Shown: positions 1 through 10,972 of the stretch, piece after piece
How positions within the stretch are numbered: position 1 is the first letter of the stretch
How the letters are laid out: every line of letters starts with the position of its first letter
From: Spizellomyces sp. 'palustris'
Lineage: Eukaryota > Chytridiomycota > Chytridiomycetes > Spizellomycetales > Spizellomycetaceae
Length of the DNA: 64,000 nucleotides
Direction of reading: 5' to 3'
Assembly (NCBI GenBank): GCA_006535965.1
Contig: QEAR01000013.1
Coordinates: 186,001-250,000 of the forward strand
Position numbers and translations under genes: made by a program
The notes under the pieces: model-generated
The model's database searches: none
Seen by the model: only the letters and a program-made list of their open reading frames with translations
What the model was told of the DNA's origin: nothing

Positions 1-1196
1 TACATGAAACCCATCATGCAACAAGTCGTTGGTAAACTCCAAAACACGTCCGCAGAAATCGTCAATGCGGATTCCCAGCGAGAAATCTTTACCAACCCCA
101 ATTGCTCGGATCCAACACATTCGCTCTTATCCAAAGATCATTTTGATTTATTCTTGAATGAGGTACGATTGTGCATTATGCGCTTGTATGCAAGAAATTT
201 GGAATCTTTTTAATGACTTGCCGTCTATAGCCTGCAGGACTCGTCGCCAAAGTCATTGTTGAACACATTGTCAAAGCCGTGGTCAAGGCCTGGTCAACAT
301 CTGACGCCTCTGCCACGTCCGAAGCCATCAACCTCGCCATGCAAGTCTTTGTCCACCCTGCTAATTTGGGGTTCGCCAAAACGCCATTGCAAACTGAAAT
401 GATGGACGTGGTTCGTAAATGGGCTGATGAGAATCGATCAATTTTGGGACAATTGGATAAAGCCAGTGTCATGGCTGGACGTAATCGAAGGCATCCTGAG
501 ACGGCTGGGCGAGGATGTGGTGGTGGGTATATTCCACCCCCTCAGCCACAAGCGCAGACGACCTATGGACATTCTCCTGCGGGTGCGTACGGACAGCAGG
601 GGCCCTCGCCCTCTGGGTATGGGCAATCTCCTAGCTCTGGCTATGGCACTCAGACGGTCCAACCATCCGGCTATGGAAATCAGGCAGCTCCGTCATCTGG
701 CTACGGATACCCTCCTAGCTCTGGCTATGGCAATCAGACGGTCCAACCATCCGGCTATGGAAACCAGGCAGTTCCGTCATCTGGTTACGGCCATCCTCCT
801 AGCTCTGGCTACGACAATCAGACGGTCCAACCATCCGGCTATGGAAATCAGGCAGCTCCGTCATCTGGCTACGGACACCCTCCTAGCTCTGGCTACGGCA
901 ATCAGACGGTCCAACCGTCGGGCTATGGAAACCAGGCAGCTCCGTCATCTGGCTACGGTGTCCAACCCCCGCAGCCATCTGGATACGGCCATCCTCCCAG
1001 TGGTGGCTACGGCGCCCAACCCGCTGGGTACGGAACGCCTTACGCCCAACCCCAAGGCTACGGTGCTCAACCACCCGTCCAGACCTTTCCCCAACCGGAA
1101 CAAGGTGGATACCCTGGCACAGGTTACGGGGGATCTACTCCTCAGTTTCCTCAACCGGATGGAGGGTATGGGAGTGGGAATCAGCAAAGGCGGTAG
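1..1196 (+). CDS. HET-C-like protein, C-terminal part (5' partial)
   Basis: The coding sequence enters the window in frame at base 1, runs to 162, is interrupted by an intron at 163-230 (GTACGA...CTATAG), and continues 231-1196. The first exon carries DPTHSLLSKDHF followed across the junction by LNEPAGLVA, which resembles the conserved C-terminal block of fungal HET-C proteins (PTHS-x-L-x-KDHF...LN-x-PAG). The closing third is low-complexity Gly/Tyr/Pro/Gln sequence built on SGYG motifs, in keeping with the glycine-rich tail of HET-C. In Neurospora, HET-C takes part in heterokaryon incompatibility and enters the secretory pathway; many fungi carry non-incompatibility homologues, so a self-recognition role here is not shown. 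The N-terminal part lies outside the window. Family call from memory of the motif. Confidence 0.75.
636..971 (+). repeat. Four tandem 84-bp coding repeats in HET-C-like tail
   Basis: Four head-to-tail units of exactly 84 bp start at 636, 720, 804 and 888, each encoding 28 residues of the pattern SGYGNQTVQPSGYGNQ followed by AxPSSGYGxPPS. Units differ by only a few residues (for example G to D in the third). Degenerate SGYG repeats continue on both sides, from about 600 to 1060. The frame is kept because 84 is a multiple of three. Confidence 0.95.
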
Positions 1197-1954
1197 AAGA
1201 AGGGGCGATAAAGTCGGTTTTCTTGAATAACGTTTCATGGTATAATCGCGTAATAGGCATGGATGGGTTTAAATATACACTCGGTTTGCATCTTTTATAT
1301 GCGTGGTTGTGAGGTTTCATGTGTGGCGCTTTTTTGACTGGAATAAGTTTCCCGTGTGGTATATACAGGCATGTTCAAAAGATTCTCACTTTCCGTTCTG
1401 TATCGCCATTCTATCGGTGCAAAAGAAGAAAAAGTAAAAACGAGGAACCTCACCATGCTTTTATGCCCACTATACGGCAATACACACACTACCCACTTTT
1501 TTTCCGCACAAGCTTGTTTGAACGCTTCCCATTCTCTGCTGCATTTGGATCGATCTCCTAGTAGGTTCCGAATGTTGGTCAGAGCTGCAACAAAATCGTA
1601 AGAGCATTAGCATGTACCGTTATGCTTTTGTAAACATTCTTGTAGCTCCTTGGAGTCGCATACGAGAGATGGATCTACTTTTCGAGGTTGGGACATGATT
1701 TCACTACACACTCGCAAGTTTTTGTTTTTGTTTGGTTGGCTGGGTTTGTTGCCCAGCCCTGCAAGTCGTCACGTTTTTGAACACCTGCGCAAATGAATTA
1801 CTTTTATTTGTAGCCATAAATTGATAACACCCGTTTAGGGTAAATTGCGTGATCAAGTCACGTTAAGCCTGCCCTTTGTGTGTCTGGGTACTTTCAACTA
1901 GGAGTTGGACGCAAGGTGTTCCCCCCGTTTTTCTTTCGCCATGCGCATGACAAG
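1197..1954. other. Intergenic, no gene seen
   Basis: 758 bases between the HET-C-like stop and the SPX-RING start. Only short overlapping open frames without protein-like composition are present. It should hold the 3' UTR of the first gene and the promoter of the second. Confidence 0.6.
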
Positions 1955-3810
1955 ATGAAGTTTGCCAAACAGTATACAGAGGCCTATAGGGATCTTCCGC
2001 CGTCATGGCCTGCGTTTCAGTACAAGGCGTTGAAGAAGAATATCCGAAGAATAGTTCAAGGTGTGTGTTTTTCGTGCTAGAGGTTTTTTGTTTGATGGTT
2101 TTTGCTTATTTTGGGATGGGGTTGACAGAATTGGAGGAAAAAGGGATTGTCGTGCATGATGCACCGGGTTCCAGTGGGATGCGACATTGTACGATCGACT
2201 ATTTTCTTGAAGGTATGTTGAGAGAAGCGTCGAGGCGTCAAAAGGAATTTGCGTCGGTTTTGAAACAGTATTGTTTGATTCACCAGGGAACCTCGAGCCA
2301 TTTATTGTTATCAACCTCCAAGATGAGATGCGGCCAGTCAAAGCACCCGAGACTGACTTGCCGCCATGTCAATACAATAAGGTGGACCCCTTCCCGTTAT
2401 TGCAGGTCAAGGACGAGGACGAAGGGTTGGCGATTGAAGTGGGGCCAGGGGCACCCTGTGGGTCCGGGTCGTTGCGGATAAAAATTACCTCGAGATCCAT
2501 GAAGAATTTGAATGAGTTTTTCCAGGCGCCGTCTGGGGGTGAGAGTCTAGTGGAGGACAGCCCAGTAGAGGATTACAGGAAGGCTGTACCAGCTCCCTCG
2601 GAATCCATGCCGGTTCCTTTTGCGTCGTCTGTAGCAGAGAGTGGGAGTATCAATAGTGATGATTCGTTGCCCCCAACACCGACACTTGATATACCCTCCG
2701 TACGACAGCGACTGACCATCAATACAGACATGTTTGCCAACCTGGGGCAAACACTGCTAACCCCCGGAACACCACCAGATGAAAGCGGTAGTGTCAAGCT
2801 CTTCTTGAAGACAGACCACCAATTCTTTCATGAACTCGCTACGGCAGTCAACTCCATCGCGCAATTTGAAGACTCACTCAAGACGACGTTTCAATCCAAC
2901 CTTGATACCCTCTCCGATTACCTCTCCACCGCCGCCTCCCCGTATAACAAGGACATGTATGCATGGCGAAAGGTCCTTGCTGCATACCTCGAGTCAGAAA
3001 TTTGGCTTATCAATGGAATCAAGGACCGACCGGTCATGTCCTCCCGAGAGCAGCTGGCTGCTTTTGAACGTACCGCACGAGGATCCCTCCAGATGACACT
3101 AAAGTCGTCATCATCCACAACGGCGTTAAATGTTTTCTTGCGAATGAATCGCGAAATGCTGGCCATGAAGCAATTTGATGAGATTAATCACACCGCCGTT
3201 CGAAAGATTTTGAAAAAGCACGATAAACGAACGAGGTTGACGGCCAGCACAGGGTTTGCAAGATTTTTGGAAGAGCAGTCTTTTTTTGTGGATAATATTG
3301 CTAGAGCGATTGTATTTACCATTCAGGTTTGTGCTAAATCTGTAGTTTTTGTCATGGACGTTGAGACTTATGTTCAAGATTAGGAGCGGCTCGTCACGGT
3401 TATTCCGCAACCAGAGGATTACTCTTGTCCCATTTGTCAGGACGTTTATTGGAAACCCATCCGCCTGGTCTGCGGCCATGTGTTTTGCGTCCGGTGTCTG
3501 GTAAAGGCCCAAGTACGCAACGTCAAGAACTGTCCCGTGTGCAGACATATCGACGCCGTGGAAAAAGCGACGGCAGAGCAATTGGGTACGTTTGCGTATA
3601 TGACAAGTTAATCACTTTTTGATGGCTCATTCCATGGATGGTTTTGTAGATGTTGCGCGTATGAATATGATTAAACTGTATTTTCCAAAAGAAGTTAAAC
3701 GTAAAGCTATAGATAGTGGACGGGAACGAGCTGCTGAAGATATTCAGACCATGTTTGGTGAGATTGTGCCTCCTCCCAATGATGCGCAGTCCTCATGTCT
3801 TATCTTGTAA
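1955..3810 (+). CDS. SPX-RING E3 ubiquitin ligase
   Basis: Five exons: 1955-2060, 2129-2212, 2269 (or 2287)-3326, 3384-3585 and 3650-3810, all phase-consistent; about 536 aa. The protein opens MKFAKQYTEAYRDLPPSW and a lysine-rich YKALKKNIRR helix, the start of an SPX domain (inositol-pyrophosphate/phosphate sensing). The second SPX half (FFHELATAV...) follows a long acidic, serine-rich insert. The last two exons encode a C3HC4 RING finger (CPICQD...CGHVFCVRCL...CPVC). SPX-RING proteins act as ubiquitin ligases in phosphate homeostasis in fungi and plants, often on phosphate transporters; that role is by family. The acceptor of exon 3 is ambiguous: AG at 2268 gives a 56-nt intron, AG at 2286 a 74-nt intron, both in frame. 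Confidence 0.88.
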
Positions 3811-4130
3811 TATTGATTTGAGAAGGAACTGTATATATAAGTAATCCAAGTTTGTGTATAAGTATTATGTTTTATTAAATTAGGTTTTGTTTGTGAGAAT
3901 TGTTGATTTCGTAGCGTTCTGAAATCTTGAGTTGGCAGAAAAGGTGATCGAAACCTGCTTACGCGGGCGGCGTTTGTTAATGATGACGTACGTTGGGGCG
4001 AGTATCAGTGTTGCTTGCCCTGCTCCGCATGTTGACCCATCTCGCCAGGCCTTTGCGGCGCATCCTGCACTCACAAACACTACCTCTACTCAGATCCCCA
4101 CACAGATACACTGTACAACGGAAACTCAAC
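3811..4130. other. Intergenic, no gene seen
   Basis: 320 AT-richer bases between two plus-strand genes, presumably the 3' UTR of the SPX-RING gene and the promoter of the phosphatase gene. No element recognised. Confidence 0.6.
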
Positions 4131-5488
4131 ATGACAACCACATCTTCAAATTCCCTATCAGAAGCTTCGGAGACTGCCTCGATCGATATCACACACCCGC
4201 CTTTGGACCAATCCGGGTTGGAAAACGTAGCGAATTTCAGAGACGTTGGACGGAATTACAATGTCGATGCCGATGGGTTTGTAGTTTTGTTATCCCGTCC
4301 TAGTGCAAACGGGTGCTAAATGTTTCGTCCATCAAGGAACCGTGATGAATCCACCGCGTTAAGAGAAGGGAATTTGTATCGCTCAGCACGCTTAGGTGCG
4401 TGCTGATTCCCATTCACGTAAATGATGCATGGGTGAAAAGAAACTGACAGAGCCTATGGCAGACGATGCAACACCCGAGGACGTCAAAGTCCTCCAATCC
4501 CGGTACAACATCAAAACCGTCATTGACCTCCGATCCGAGTAGCGTATCGAAACTACAATGACCGTAAAAACCCAACCGCCTCATCCACTAACGCTTTCGT
4601 TACCAGTCTAGAACGAAAAGAATGCGATCATGTTGCTTCCACGTTTCTCTTTTCAGCCATTGAGGAAGAAGTTCAAGATGAACTCTCGCCAATGCATACA
4701 CGCAAATCATCTTGCTTCCAAACCCAAGTCCTGCCAGAAGAGTTTACAAATGGGAAACGGACGCGGTATTCGATTGAGTTTGCTGGGGAAGACTTTAGAA
4801 AGTATTCGGTTTGGAGGCCACTGGGGGTGTTGACAAAATTGTGAGTCTTGCTGTTTGCGCGCGATTACCAGGGTTTCTCCGTGTGTTTATTATCAGTATT
4901 GGGTTAGGAAGGTGATTGCGCTTATGATTTTGCGGCAAAAGCCGAGGGCAGTGCAAATGGTGGGAGAGGAGGTCATTGCGCCCAAAGGATTACCAGGACT
5001 CTATCGGGACTTTGTAGATTACTGCGGCAACGAGATTGTACAGGTGAGATGAAATGTATCACATATAGTTGCCAAGTCGGCAACACTCATCGTCCCGACC
5101 TTGATCACAGGCCCTGAAACTCATGTCGGTCCCCGAAAATTATCCCGTACTCGTTCACTGCACCCAAGGCAAAGACCGTACGGGCATTGTGATTGCCCTC
5201 GCCTTGACATGCGCCAACATCCCCCTTGAACAAATCCTCCTCGACTTTTCTCGCTCCCAAAAGGGCCTCGCCTCCCAGCGTGATACGATGGTGATGGAAA
5301 TGGCTAAAGCGGGATTGGATCCCACTTTTTCTGATGCTCCCGAAAATGTTATGAGGGATACGTTTGGGTATATTGTCGATAAGTATGGAAGTGTTGAAGA
5401 GTATTTGGAGTCCAAGGGTTTTGGAAAGATTTGGAGGGAGCGGCTGAAGGCATGTTTGACGGCTTCGGAAGGGGGTACACAAGAGTAG
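4131..5488 (+). CDS. Tyrosine/dual-specificity phosphatase, HCxxGKDRTG type
   Basis: Six exons fit: 4131-4276, 4337-4395, 4451-4538, 4607-4840, 4908-5043 and 5111-5488, about 346 aa. The N-terminal part has NVANFRDVG and EGNLYRSARL, then KTVIDLRS, the usual order in the PF13350-type (Y_phosphatase3) protein phosphatases. The last exon has the catalytic P-loop HCTQGKDRTG with nucleophile Cys and the Arg. The family dephosphorylates phosphotyrosine or phosphoinositide-like substrates; no substrate can be read here. The third intron has an unusual donor (GTAGCG at 4539), but a good CACTAAC branch point and TACCAG acceptor; reading through it meets a stop at once, so the intron is required. The start at 4131 is the first ATG leading into the conserved frame. 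Confidence 0.85.
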
Positions 5489-5775
5489 ATGTGCTTTAGA
5501 CCGGGGTGCTTCTTTGGAGCTGATTATTTGGAGCACTACAGTAGATGGCAGAGTATGTAGGGCTTTATACTACATCAACATGAGAAACTGACACGTGTAT
5601 ACGACAAACCGTTCGCAAAGGCAGAGTAGAATATCTGAGAACGTTCCCAATGGCGCGATTTTTCCAACGTTTGACATATAATTTAGAATTCCCAAGCTTT
5701 GGTACAGCCATAAAGACGTTTAGATAACCAATCACATTAGCCCAATATATTATCCTTTTTGAAAGTTTAATAGCT

Positions 5776-6297
5776 TTATGAGAATATCTGGTCTGGCTGT
5801 GAAGATTTGACACCAACGGATTTGATCAGAGATTTCAAGTATACACTGCTTGGTAGACCTTTGCGCAACATACCTTGCTCCCCCCACATAACGGTTCCAT
5901 TCGATTTTGCTACCCGGTTCTTGTCAACATTCTTGTAGATCTCTGGTCTCTCTATCGCCAAGGGTTGAGCATGTCAAACGATATGGATCCATTGAAAACA
6001 TGATTTCGTCAAATGTTACCCACCTGACCCCTCAGGATCTTGCATCCTATATTGCATCGCCATCCACGCTACAATGAAAAGCCACGGTTTATCCTCTGCT
6101 TGCGCCCCAACCTGCGCATTTGCCAACGTACTGTCATTTAGGTGCTGTGCAGCTTCTTTGTGGTTGAAGGCTAGTGTCAAGAGGGATTTTGTGTCAAAGG
6201 ATTTGCCTCGAGCTGGTGTTACAATATGGTTAGTTAGACGGAGGGTGCCGGCGTGCGGCATGCAAAAGTACAGACCTCTTGTGGTATCCCTTGACAT
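5776..6297 (-). CDS. Hypothetical protein, two exons
   Basis: Minus strand, exons 6297-6024 and 5951-5776 joined by a 72-nt intron (GTGGGT...GATAG, with a GCTCAAC branch-like site); 149 aa, beginning MSRDTTRGLYFCMPH and ending PDQIFS. I do not recognise the family. One moderately hydrophobic stretch (PWLFIVAWMAM) lies near residue 80 and the second exon is rich in Lys. The frame stays open upstream of the chosen ATG for another 89 codons without a good context. The phase-correct join and lack of a better plus-strand reading support it, but no homology is claimed; it could be a chance frame in an intergenic region. Confidence 0.4.
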
Positions 6298-6593
6298 GAT
6301 GTAATGGATTGTGAGATCTTGACAATTTTGGGAGGGAATAGGGGAGTGGGAAGGGTCGGTTTGGAGCGTCGCGATGGAAGCGGCTGTGGATGGAGATTGG
6401 TGTGTCAAACGGTGCTGGGAATAATGGTGATTCTTTGTCAAGATGGGAAGCGGAAGGACAAAGCGGATGTCACGGTCCGTCGGTGGGTTCGAACCACGGC
6501 TTTTAGTTTGGATTTGGTTTGGAGCTGCTTGCTTGATGAGGTGCCATCCTCTTAACATCACCATTACGACTCGACGAGATTAGAGGTAATACA

Positions 6594-7283
6594 ATGGGCG
6601 CTCAAAGCTCAAAAGCAGCACGGAGGTTCCCACCACGACCACCCTCAGGTGCATCCCCATCCACACCCGCACCCACGCCGACAGCGACACCTTCAGCCGC
6701 CCAACCCCACATGCAACTCGGGCCTCATCAACCGACACATGCCAGTCCACCTACGGCGGCATCCATAGAGACAAAAGAGGATCCCCGGGAGGAGCATAAG
6801 CGGCTGTTGGAGCATTATCAACAGATGGCTTTTGATGTGCATTCTATACCCAAGCGAGAGTACAGAAAGGTGGGATATCATGATAATAGAATTCATACAG
6901 TGTATGCATGCTCCTGACACAAATGTACGACAACCTAGGACAACGAACTTCTCACCATTCTCGCAAAACGCGACCAAAACACTGCCCAAGACCAACGCTC
7001 CCCATCCGCCCGACCCCTTCCAGGTACCTCCAGAAGACTTCCTACCCGTGATATCGCAGATCTATTTGCCCTCCGACGCATGGCAGGTCCCGCTGCATGG
7101 CCTCCAGCCAAACTGGCGGAAAAGTATGGATTGGATGAAAGAACCGTGGACGTTTTGTTGAGACATTATAATACCCATGAGACGGTTGGGATGGCGGGAG
7201 GGAGTGAGCGGATGGATGGGATTTGGGTGGAGGATTTGGTGGAGTTCCGGAAAAGGGAGGCCAAAGGGAAAGGGGCCTTGTAG
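6594..7283 (+). CDS. NDUFAF4-like complex I assembly factor
   Basis: Two exons, 6594-6869 and 6939-7283, phase 0, 206 aa. It starts MGAQSSK, a plausible N-myristoylation signal, followed by a Pro/Thr/Ala-rich region to about residue 65. The C-terminal half has DNELLTILAKRDQN and then AWPPAKLAEKYGLDERTVDV with LLRHYNTHETV, which lines up with the end of human NDUFAF4 (W-TAEKIMQEYQL-x-x-x-DV-x-SLLKYF). NDUFAF4 helps assemble respiratory complex I in mitochondria. The match is to a short C-terminal block recalled from memory, so the name is tentative. The next gene downstream, Mgm101, is also mitochondrial. Confidence 0.6.
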
Positions 7284-7422
7284 ATTGTGTTCGAGCTGGG
7301 ATGTGGTATTTTAAAATATTTATATCAAATGCATTGGGTCAAAGCTCACGATTTGACAGAACACGTGATTTGCGAACAGCGTCAGCCAACTGTCAAAGAT
7401 CGTCCATAGATCTTGCACCTCG

Positions 7423-8346
7423 ATGTTGACATTCCATCGCGACGGAATGGCAAAATATAGTAGCAGACTACTTGCCCGCATGGGCAACCACATGAGCGTC
7501 CTCACGACATGTTCAAGACCCTTTGCCACATCGGCTTCTATGGCAGCCTGGTCGGGCACACCGAAAAAGGACTACGTCAAACCCTCCCCTCCCAGCACCC
7601 CACCCCCAAAGTCGTCCGGGCCTCGTGGTACGGAAAAGCGAGCAGTAAGAGCCGAAGCAATGCGAAAGGGGGCCTTGCCCACCGACTTGTTTACTGGGAA
7701 TGGCCAACAAGGACAGGTGTACTACAAAAACGTAGCGACCCAGCCTCTGTCAAATGAAATTGCTACAAAATTAATGCGACCTGTGAAGGTAGAGGACCTT
7801 GAGATTGATCCTGGTGGGTGCGAGTAAATGTCGATATGGTATATTCGGTATATGGAGCTTGAACATGCGCGTTCACTCTAGATCGCGGATACGTGTATTT
7901 GAAAGAGGCGACATATAGGGAAATGTTGGATGACGCTTTTGGACAAGATGGTACATTTGAATCTTTTCAATCGGATTTTACCATGTCTTACGATGATTAC
8001 AGGATGGAAACTAGTCCCCGTAACCCCATTTCAAGAAACCAGTAGCGGAAATGTCGTGTATCGTGCCTACACTCTCATTGTCAACGACCGCTTCGTCTCT
8101 GAAGCGATCGGTGATTGGTCTGTCGCCACAGCCGGCAGCAGGACCGCCGCTGAAGCAAAGTGCGATCACGCGGCGTTGGTGCGCGTTGGGAAGGATCTTG
8201 GTATGGCCAGTGAGCTCTGGGATCCCGTGCGGAGTAACCAATTGAGGGATGTGAAATTCACACAAGAGTGGATCGTGGATCCAAAGTTGGGCAGTAAGCG
8301 GAGAGTGTGGACGGAGAAGAAGGTCTGGAAGGCTCCCGTACTTTAA
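7423..8346 (+). CDS. MGM101: Mitochondrial genome maintenance protein Mgm101
   Basis: Three exons, 7423-7813, 7882-7950 and 8003-8346, 267 aa, close to the yeast protein in size. The N-terminus (KYSSRLLARMGNHMSVL) is basic and Ser/Leu-rich, a likely mitochondrial targeting sequence, followed by a disordered Pro/Ser/Lys linker. The core has GWKLVPVTP, YRAYTLIVNDRFVSEAIGD and KCDHAALVRVGKDLG-x-x-SELWDPV, the Rad52-like fold of Mgm101. The family binds single-stranded DNA, forms rings and is needed for mtDNA recombination and maintenance in fungi. The ending FTQEWIVDPK...KKVWKAPVL is typical of the basic C-terminus. Only 139 bp separate it from the previous gene. Confidence 0.88.
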
Positions 8347-8776
8347 TGTAGAGCGAGTCCAGCTTTCTGAGACGGCTCTTGCGTAACCATTTTTGTTTTA
8401 TATGTTCATTGACCTGTATTTGGTGTATAATTGATATATTTTGGATCCCACCTTAAGGTTTCTGAGTGAAGAGGTAAATCTTGTACACGCCTGCCAGAAA
8501 TCAGTAAAGATGGAGCTCATGAATACTACATTTTGGTCTACCGATGGATGGTTGATTTCAAGCCATTATAGAAAAGACCGTCCCATAAATGCTATTCTGC
8601 AAATGGTGGTAATACACATTCAAAGCCGTCTTATCATAAATTACAGTCCAATGAAGTAGCAATTTACAAGCGTCGCACAAGTATAAAGTCGCTAATGTTG
8701 TCTTCTGCATTCTCCAACCCCGTAGGCTGGGTCGATGGCACCGAATGTCCATTCCAAAAGCGCATATTAAGGGTAT
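8347..8776. other. Convergent intergenic spacer
   Basis: 430 bases between the Mgm101 stop (plus) and the FHA-protein stop (minus). Likely both 3' UTRs; only short chance frames are present. Confidence 0.6.
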
Positions 8777-9982
8777 TCAATGAGAAAAGAAAGGCACAGC
8801 TGTAAGGGGCGTACTGGGCATTGCGGCCAGTCCAGCCCCTCCATTGAGAACCGTCGATGTTGAGGCTGTCGTGCCAGCTGATGATGCACTGCTCACACTC
8901 AATGTAGGCGGTCTCTTTGGTTTTCCAACCCCAGCATCATTTCTTCCTGGCACAGCAGTCTCCAATCTTGATATAGAAGGTCGCTTTTGGTGTCGATTTT
9001 CTGGTGGAGGGAGGAGAAGGGTGTGATCTGCGCTGGTCGATGGCGCCCATTGCGGTTGATGATTTTGACTGATGTCGCGGAGGCGCTGGAGGGGATGATC
9101 TAGGCCTTGTGTTAGGCTGCTCCAGATGAAATTGAATTCGGCGTCAACGTTTGCGCGGACTTGAGGATCGAGACTGAAATCGCTGGTAAGTACGAGGCAC
9201 GTACGTGTCAGCTTCTGCAGACAAATATGGTATTATCTATGTAGAATCTTGGCCCACTTACATATAGTGATCGTTTCCACTATCTGTCTCGAGTCGCGCA
9301 ACCTCGACAATGCCACTATCTTGCGATCCCAATCGTTCCCGCATCCCAACCGCTCCAAATACAACCTTTAGAATAACACTTTGATGTACCACTATGAACA
9401 AAAGAAAGATAGACTTGAAACTCGGTATGAAGTTGCAAACTGTAAGCCGGGTATACACACGTTCCTGACCGTTCCCATCGCTTACCTCCATTGACCTCGC
9501 AATCCTCCCCCAGCCTGATCACACCTCCTTCATTTATTTCCACCTTTCGACTTTCTTGTCCTTGCAGACTCAACCGTTGTCCATTTACAAACGTCCCGCT
9601 AGAGCTCTTTGTATCTTGGATCCAAAGCTGTATTGTGTGATTAAACATCAACTTTGCTGGGCCCACCATCTTCCACGCAAGAAAACATGACATACCCGCC
9701 CATCACAAAACCCAATCATGGCATGCTGTCTCGAAACCACTTTCGACGCAAACTTTAGACTGGTCGGCCCTGGATCGTCCTTATCCAACAGTCGCCCTAT
9801 TGACATGGGTTGTTCGAGGTTGACAACTCTTCGGTTGCGTGTGACATTGTTGAGAGGGATAAAGGAGACTGTGTAGGGGTAATCGGCTGTAGATGGAGTA
9901 AAATATTAATGAGCTATCTAAAGGTTGCAGTTAATTCCAAGGGCAGCTCACCATTAAGGTGTGTGGTGCTTTCCTGCATCAT
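8777..9982 (-). CDS. FHA-domain protein
   Basis: Minus strand, five exons: 9982-9952, 9886-9696, 9627-9486, 9391 (or 9439)-9262 and 9182-8777; about 299 aa. The FHA domain spans residues about 15-140: PMSIGRLL, SRQHAMIGF, LWIQDTKSSSGTFVNGQRL and VIRLGED are the expected phosphothreonine-binding loops (GR, S-R-x-H, SS-G-TF-N). The arrangement recalls the FHA domains of Far9/Far10 and SLMAP-type STRIPAK scaffolds, but the usual coiled coil and C-terminal membrane anchor are not seen, and the rest is a Ser/Thr/Pro-rich tail. The exon 4 acceptor can be at 9440 or 9392, both in frame. The frame is open above the tandem ATG at 9982, so an additional upstream exon is possible. Confidence 0.75.
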
Positions 9983-10147
9983 GACGTGTTTGGGAGATCC
10001 TTGTAGGAATGTTATCACCAAGGAAATTGTCCCGGAAATGAGTGTTGGCCCCGGTTACTAACGTATAGTATTACTTATCCCGCAAAGGTGTGTGTAAGAC
10101 ATTACCAGTTTGGCTGACACTCTTTTGCTCACCTTGACGCCCCACCT

Positions 10148-10596
10148 CAAGGGTATCCTCCTGGTGGTGCTGGTGTTTTGATTACGGCAGCAACACCTTG
10201 GGGCTTTGCCAAGCGCGGACAACGCGTGCAAATCACCAATGGTCTGCGCACAATGTTCGGAGGTCCCGGAGACCCGCCAGTTTTATCACGTTTGGGCAAC
10301 AGTAAGTGGGTCCTGTGGTTCACACAATTCAGTGAGCCTTGGTGCGCGGGCATCAATTTAGATATGCGCACTTTTGCGTTTGGTACTCCCGAAAGATCGC
10401 TGATGAAATTGGGATGTGTTTTTATCACATATTGCACGTTGGCATTGACGTTATGGAAGAGCACAACTTTGGCAAGTGTGCATTTCCTGTACAATGTAAA
10501 GAAGATCTTATTCCGCGCTCATGCAGGACGATCCAAGGGGTGCTTATAGGCAACGTTCGCTGGATGACAACATTGAAAAATCGACATGACCAGTAA
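10148..10596 (+). CDS. Candidate small gene of unknown function, 5' end unresolved
   Basis: A plus-strand exon around 10148-10301 encodes a Gly/Pro-rich start, then GVLITAATPWGFAKRGQRV and QITNGLRTMFGG. A GTAAGT donor at 10302 and an AG at 10336 bring in 10337-10596, encoding GHQFRYAHFCVWYSRKIADE and GIDVMEEHNFGKCAF, ending NRHDQ. The composition (Cys, His, Trp, aromatic spacing) looks like folded protein rather than noise, but the intron is only 35 nt, shorter than any other here, and no start codon joins on with consensus sites. It may be a real gene with an undetected first exon, a decayed gene, or chance. I do not recognise the family. Confidence 0.3.
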
Positions 10597-10972
10597 CCTT
10601 AATTTGAACGTTAGGATCATCTGTTTGACGTCCCTCATCAAGTTTTTCTCCTTCTTGCGACCCTATTTTGACCATGTTTCTGTTGATCGTCCTATGGTCC
10701 CAAGAAGCGCTTGGTATGCAACATTCCAGTTCTTTATGGTGCCAGTCCGCAAAACATGTGGCGTGACTTGCGTAGCAACGCGGTCGTTATGTACTGCCAC
10801 ACGGAAGCGGAAAAGCGGAGGAATGGTGTCCGCACCACACGAGGACTGGGGACAACCTATCGTTTTTAGTGTTTTATCCGCTTGCTAATATTATATTTGG
10901 TCCGCCTATGGATCGAGAGTGTGTGAAGCCATATTTCAAATCTACCTATTTTCTGCAATTTAATTCTTCAAC
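10597..10972. other. Intergenic, promoter of the FAD-oxidoreductase gene
   Basis: 376 bases upstream of the ATG at 10973. A frame of 100 codons crosses it without recognisable content. No element identified. Confidence 0.5.

Noticed and set aside
427-1230. Long Arg/Leu/His-rich plus-strand frame overlapping the HET-C-like tail
   Set aside because: It is a frame-shifted shadow of the SGYG repeats; its own repeats mirror the 84-bp unit.
6480-6510. GGTTCGAACC, resembling a tRNA B box
   Set aside because: The T-stem pairs only partly on the minus strand, and no D-arm, anticodon arm or complementary acceptor strand lies at the right distance.
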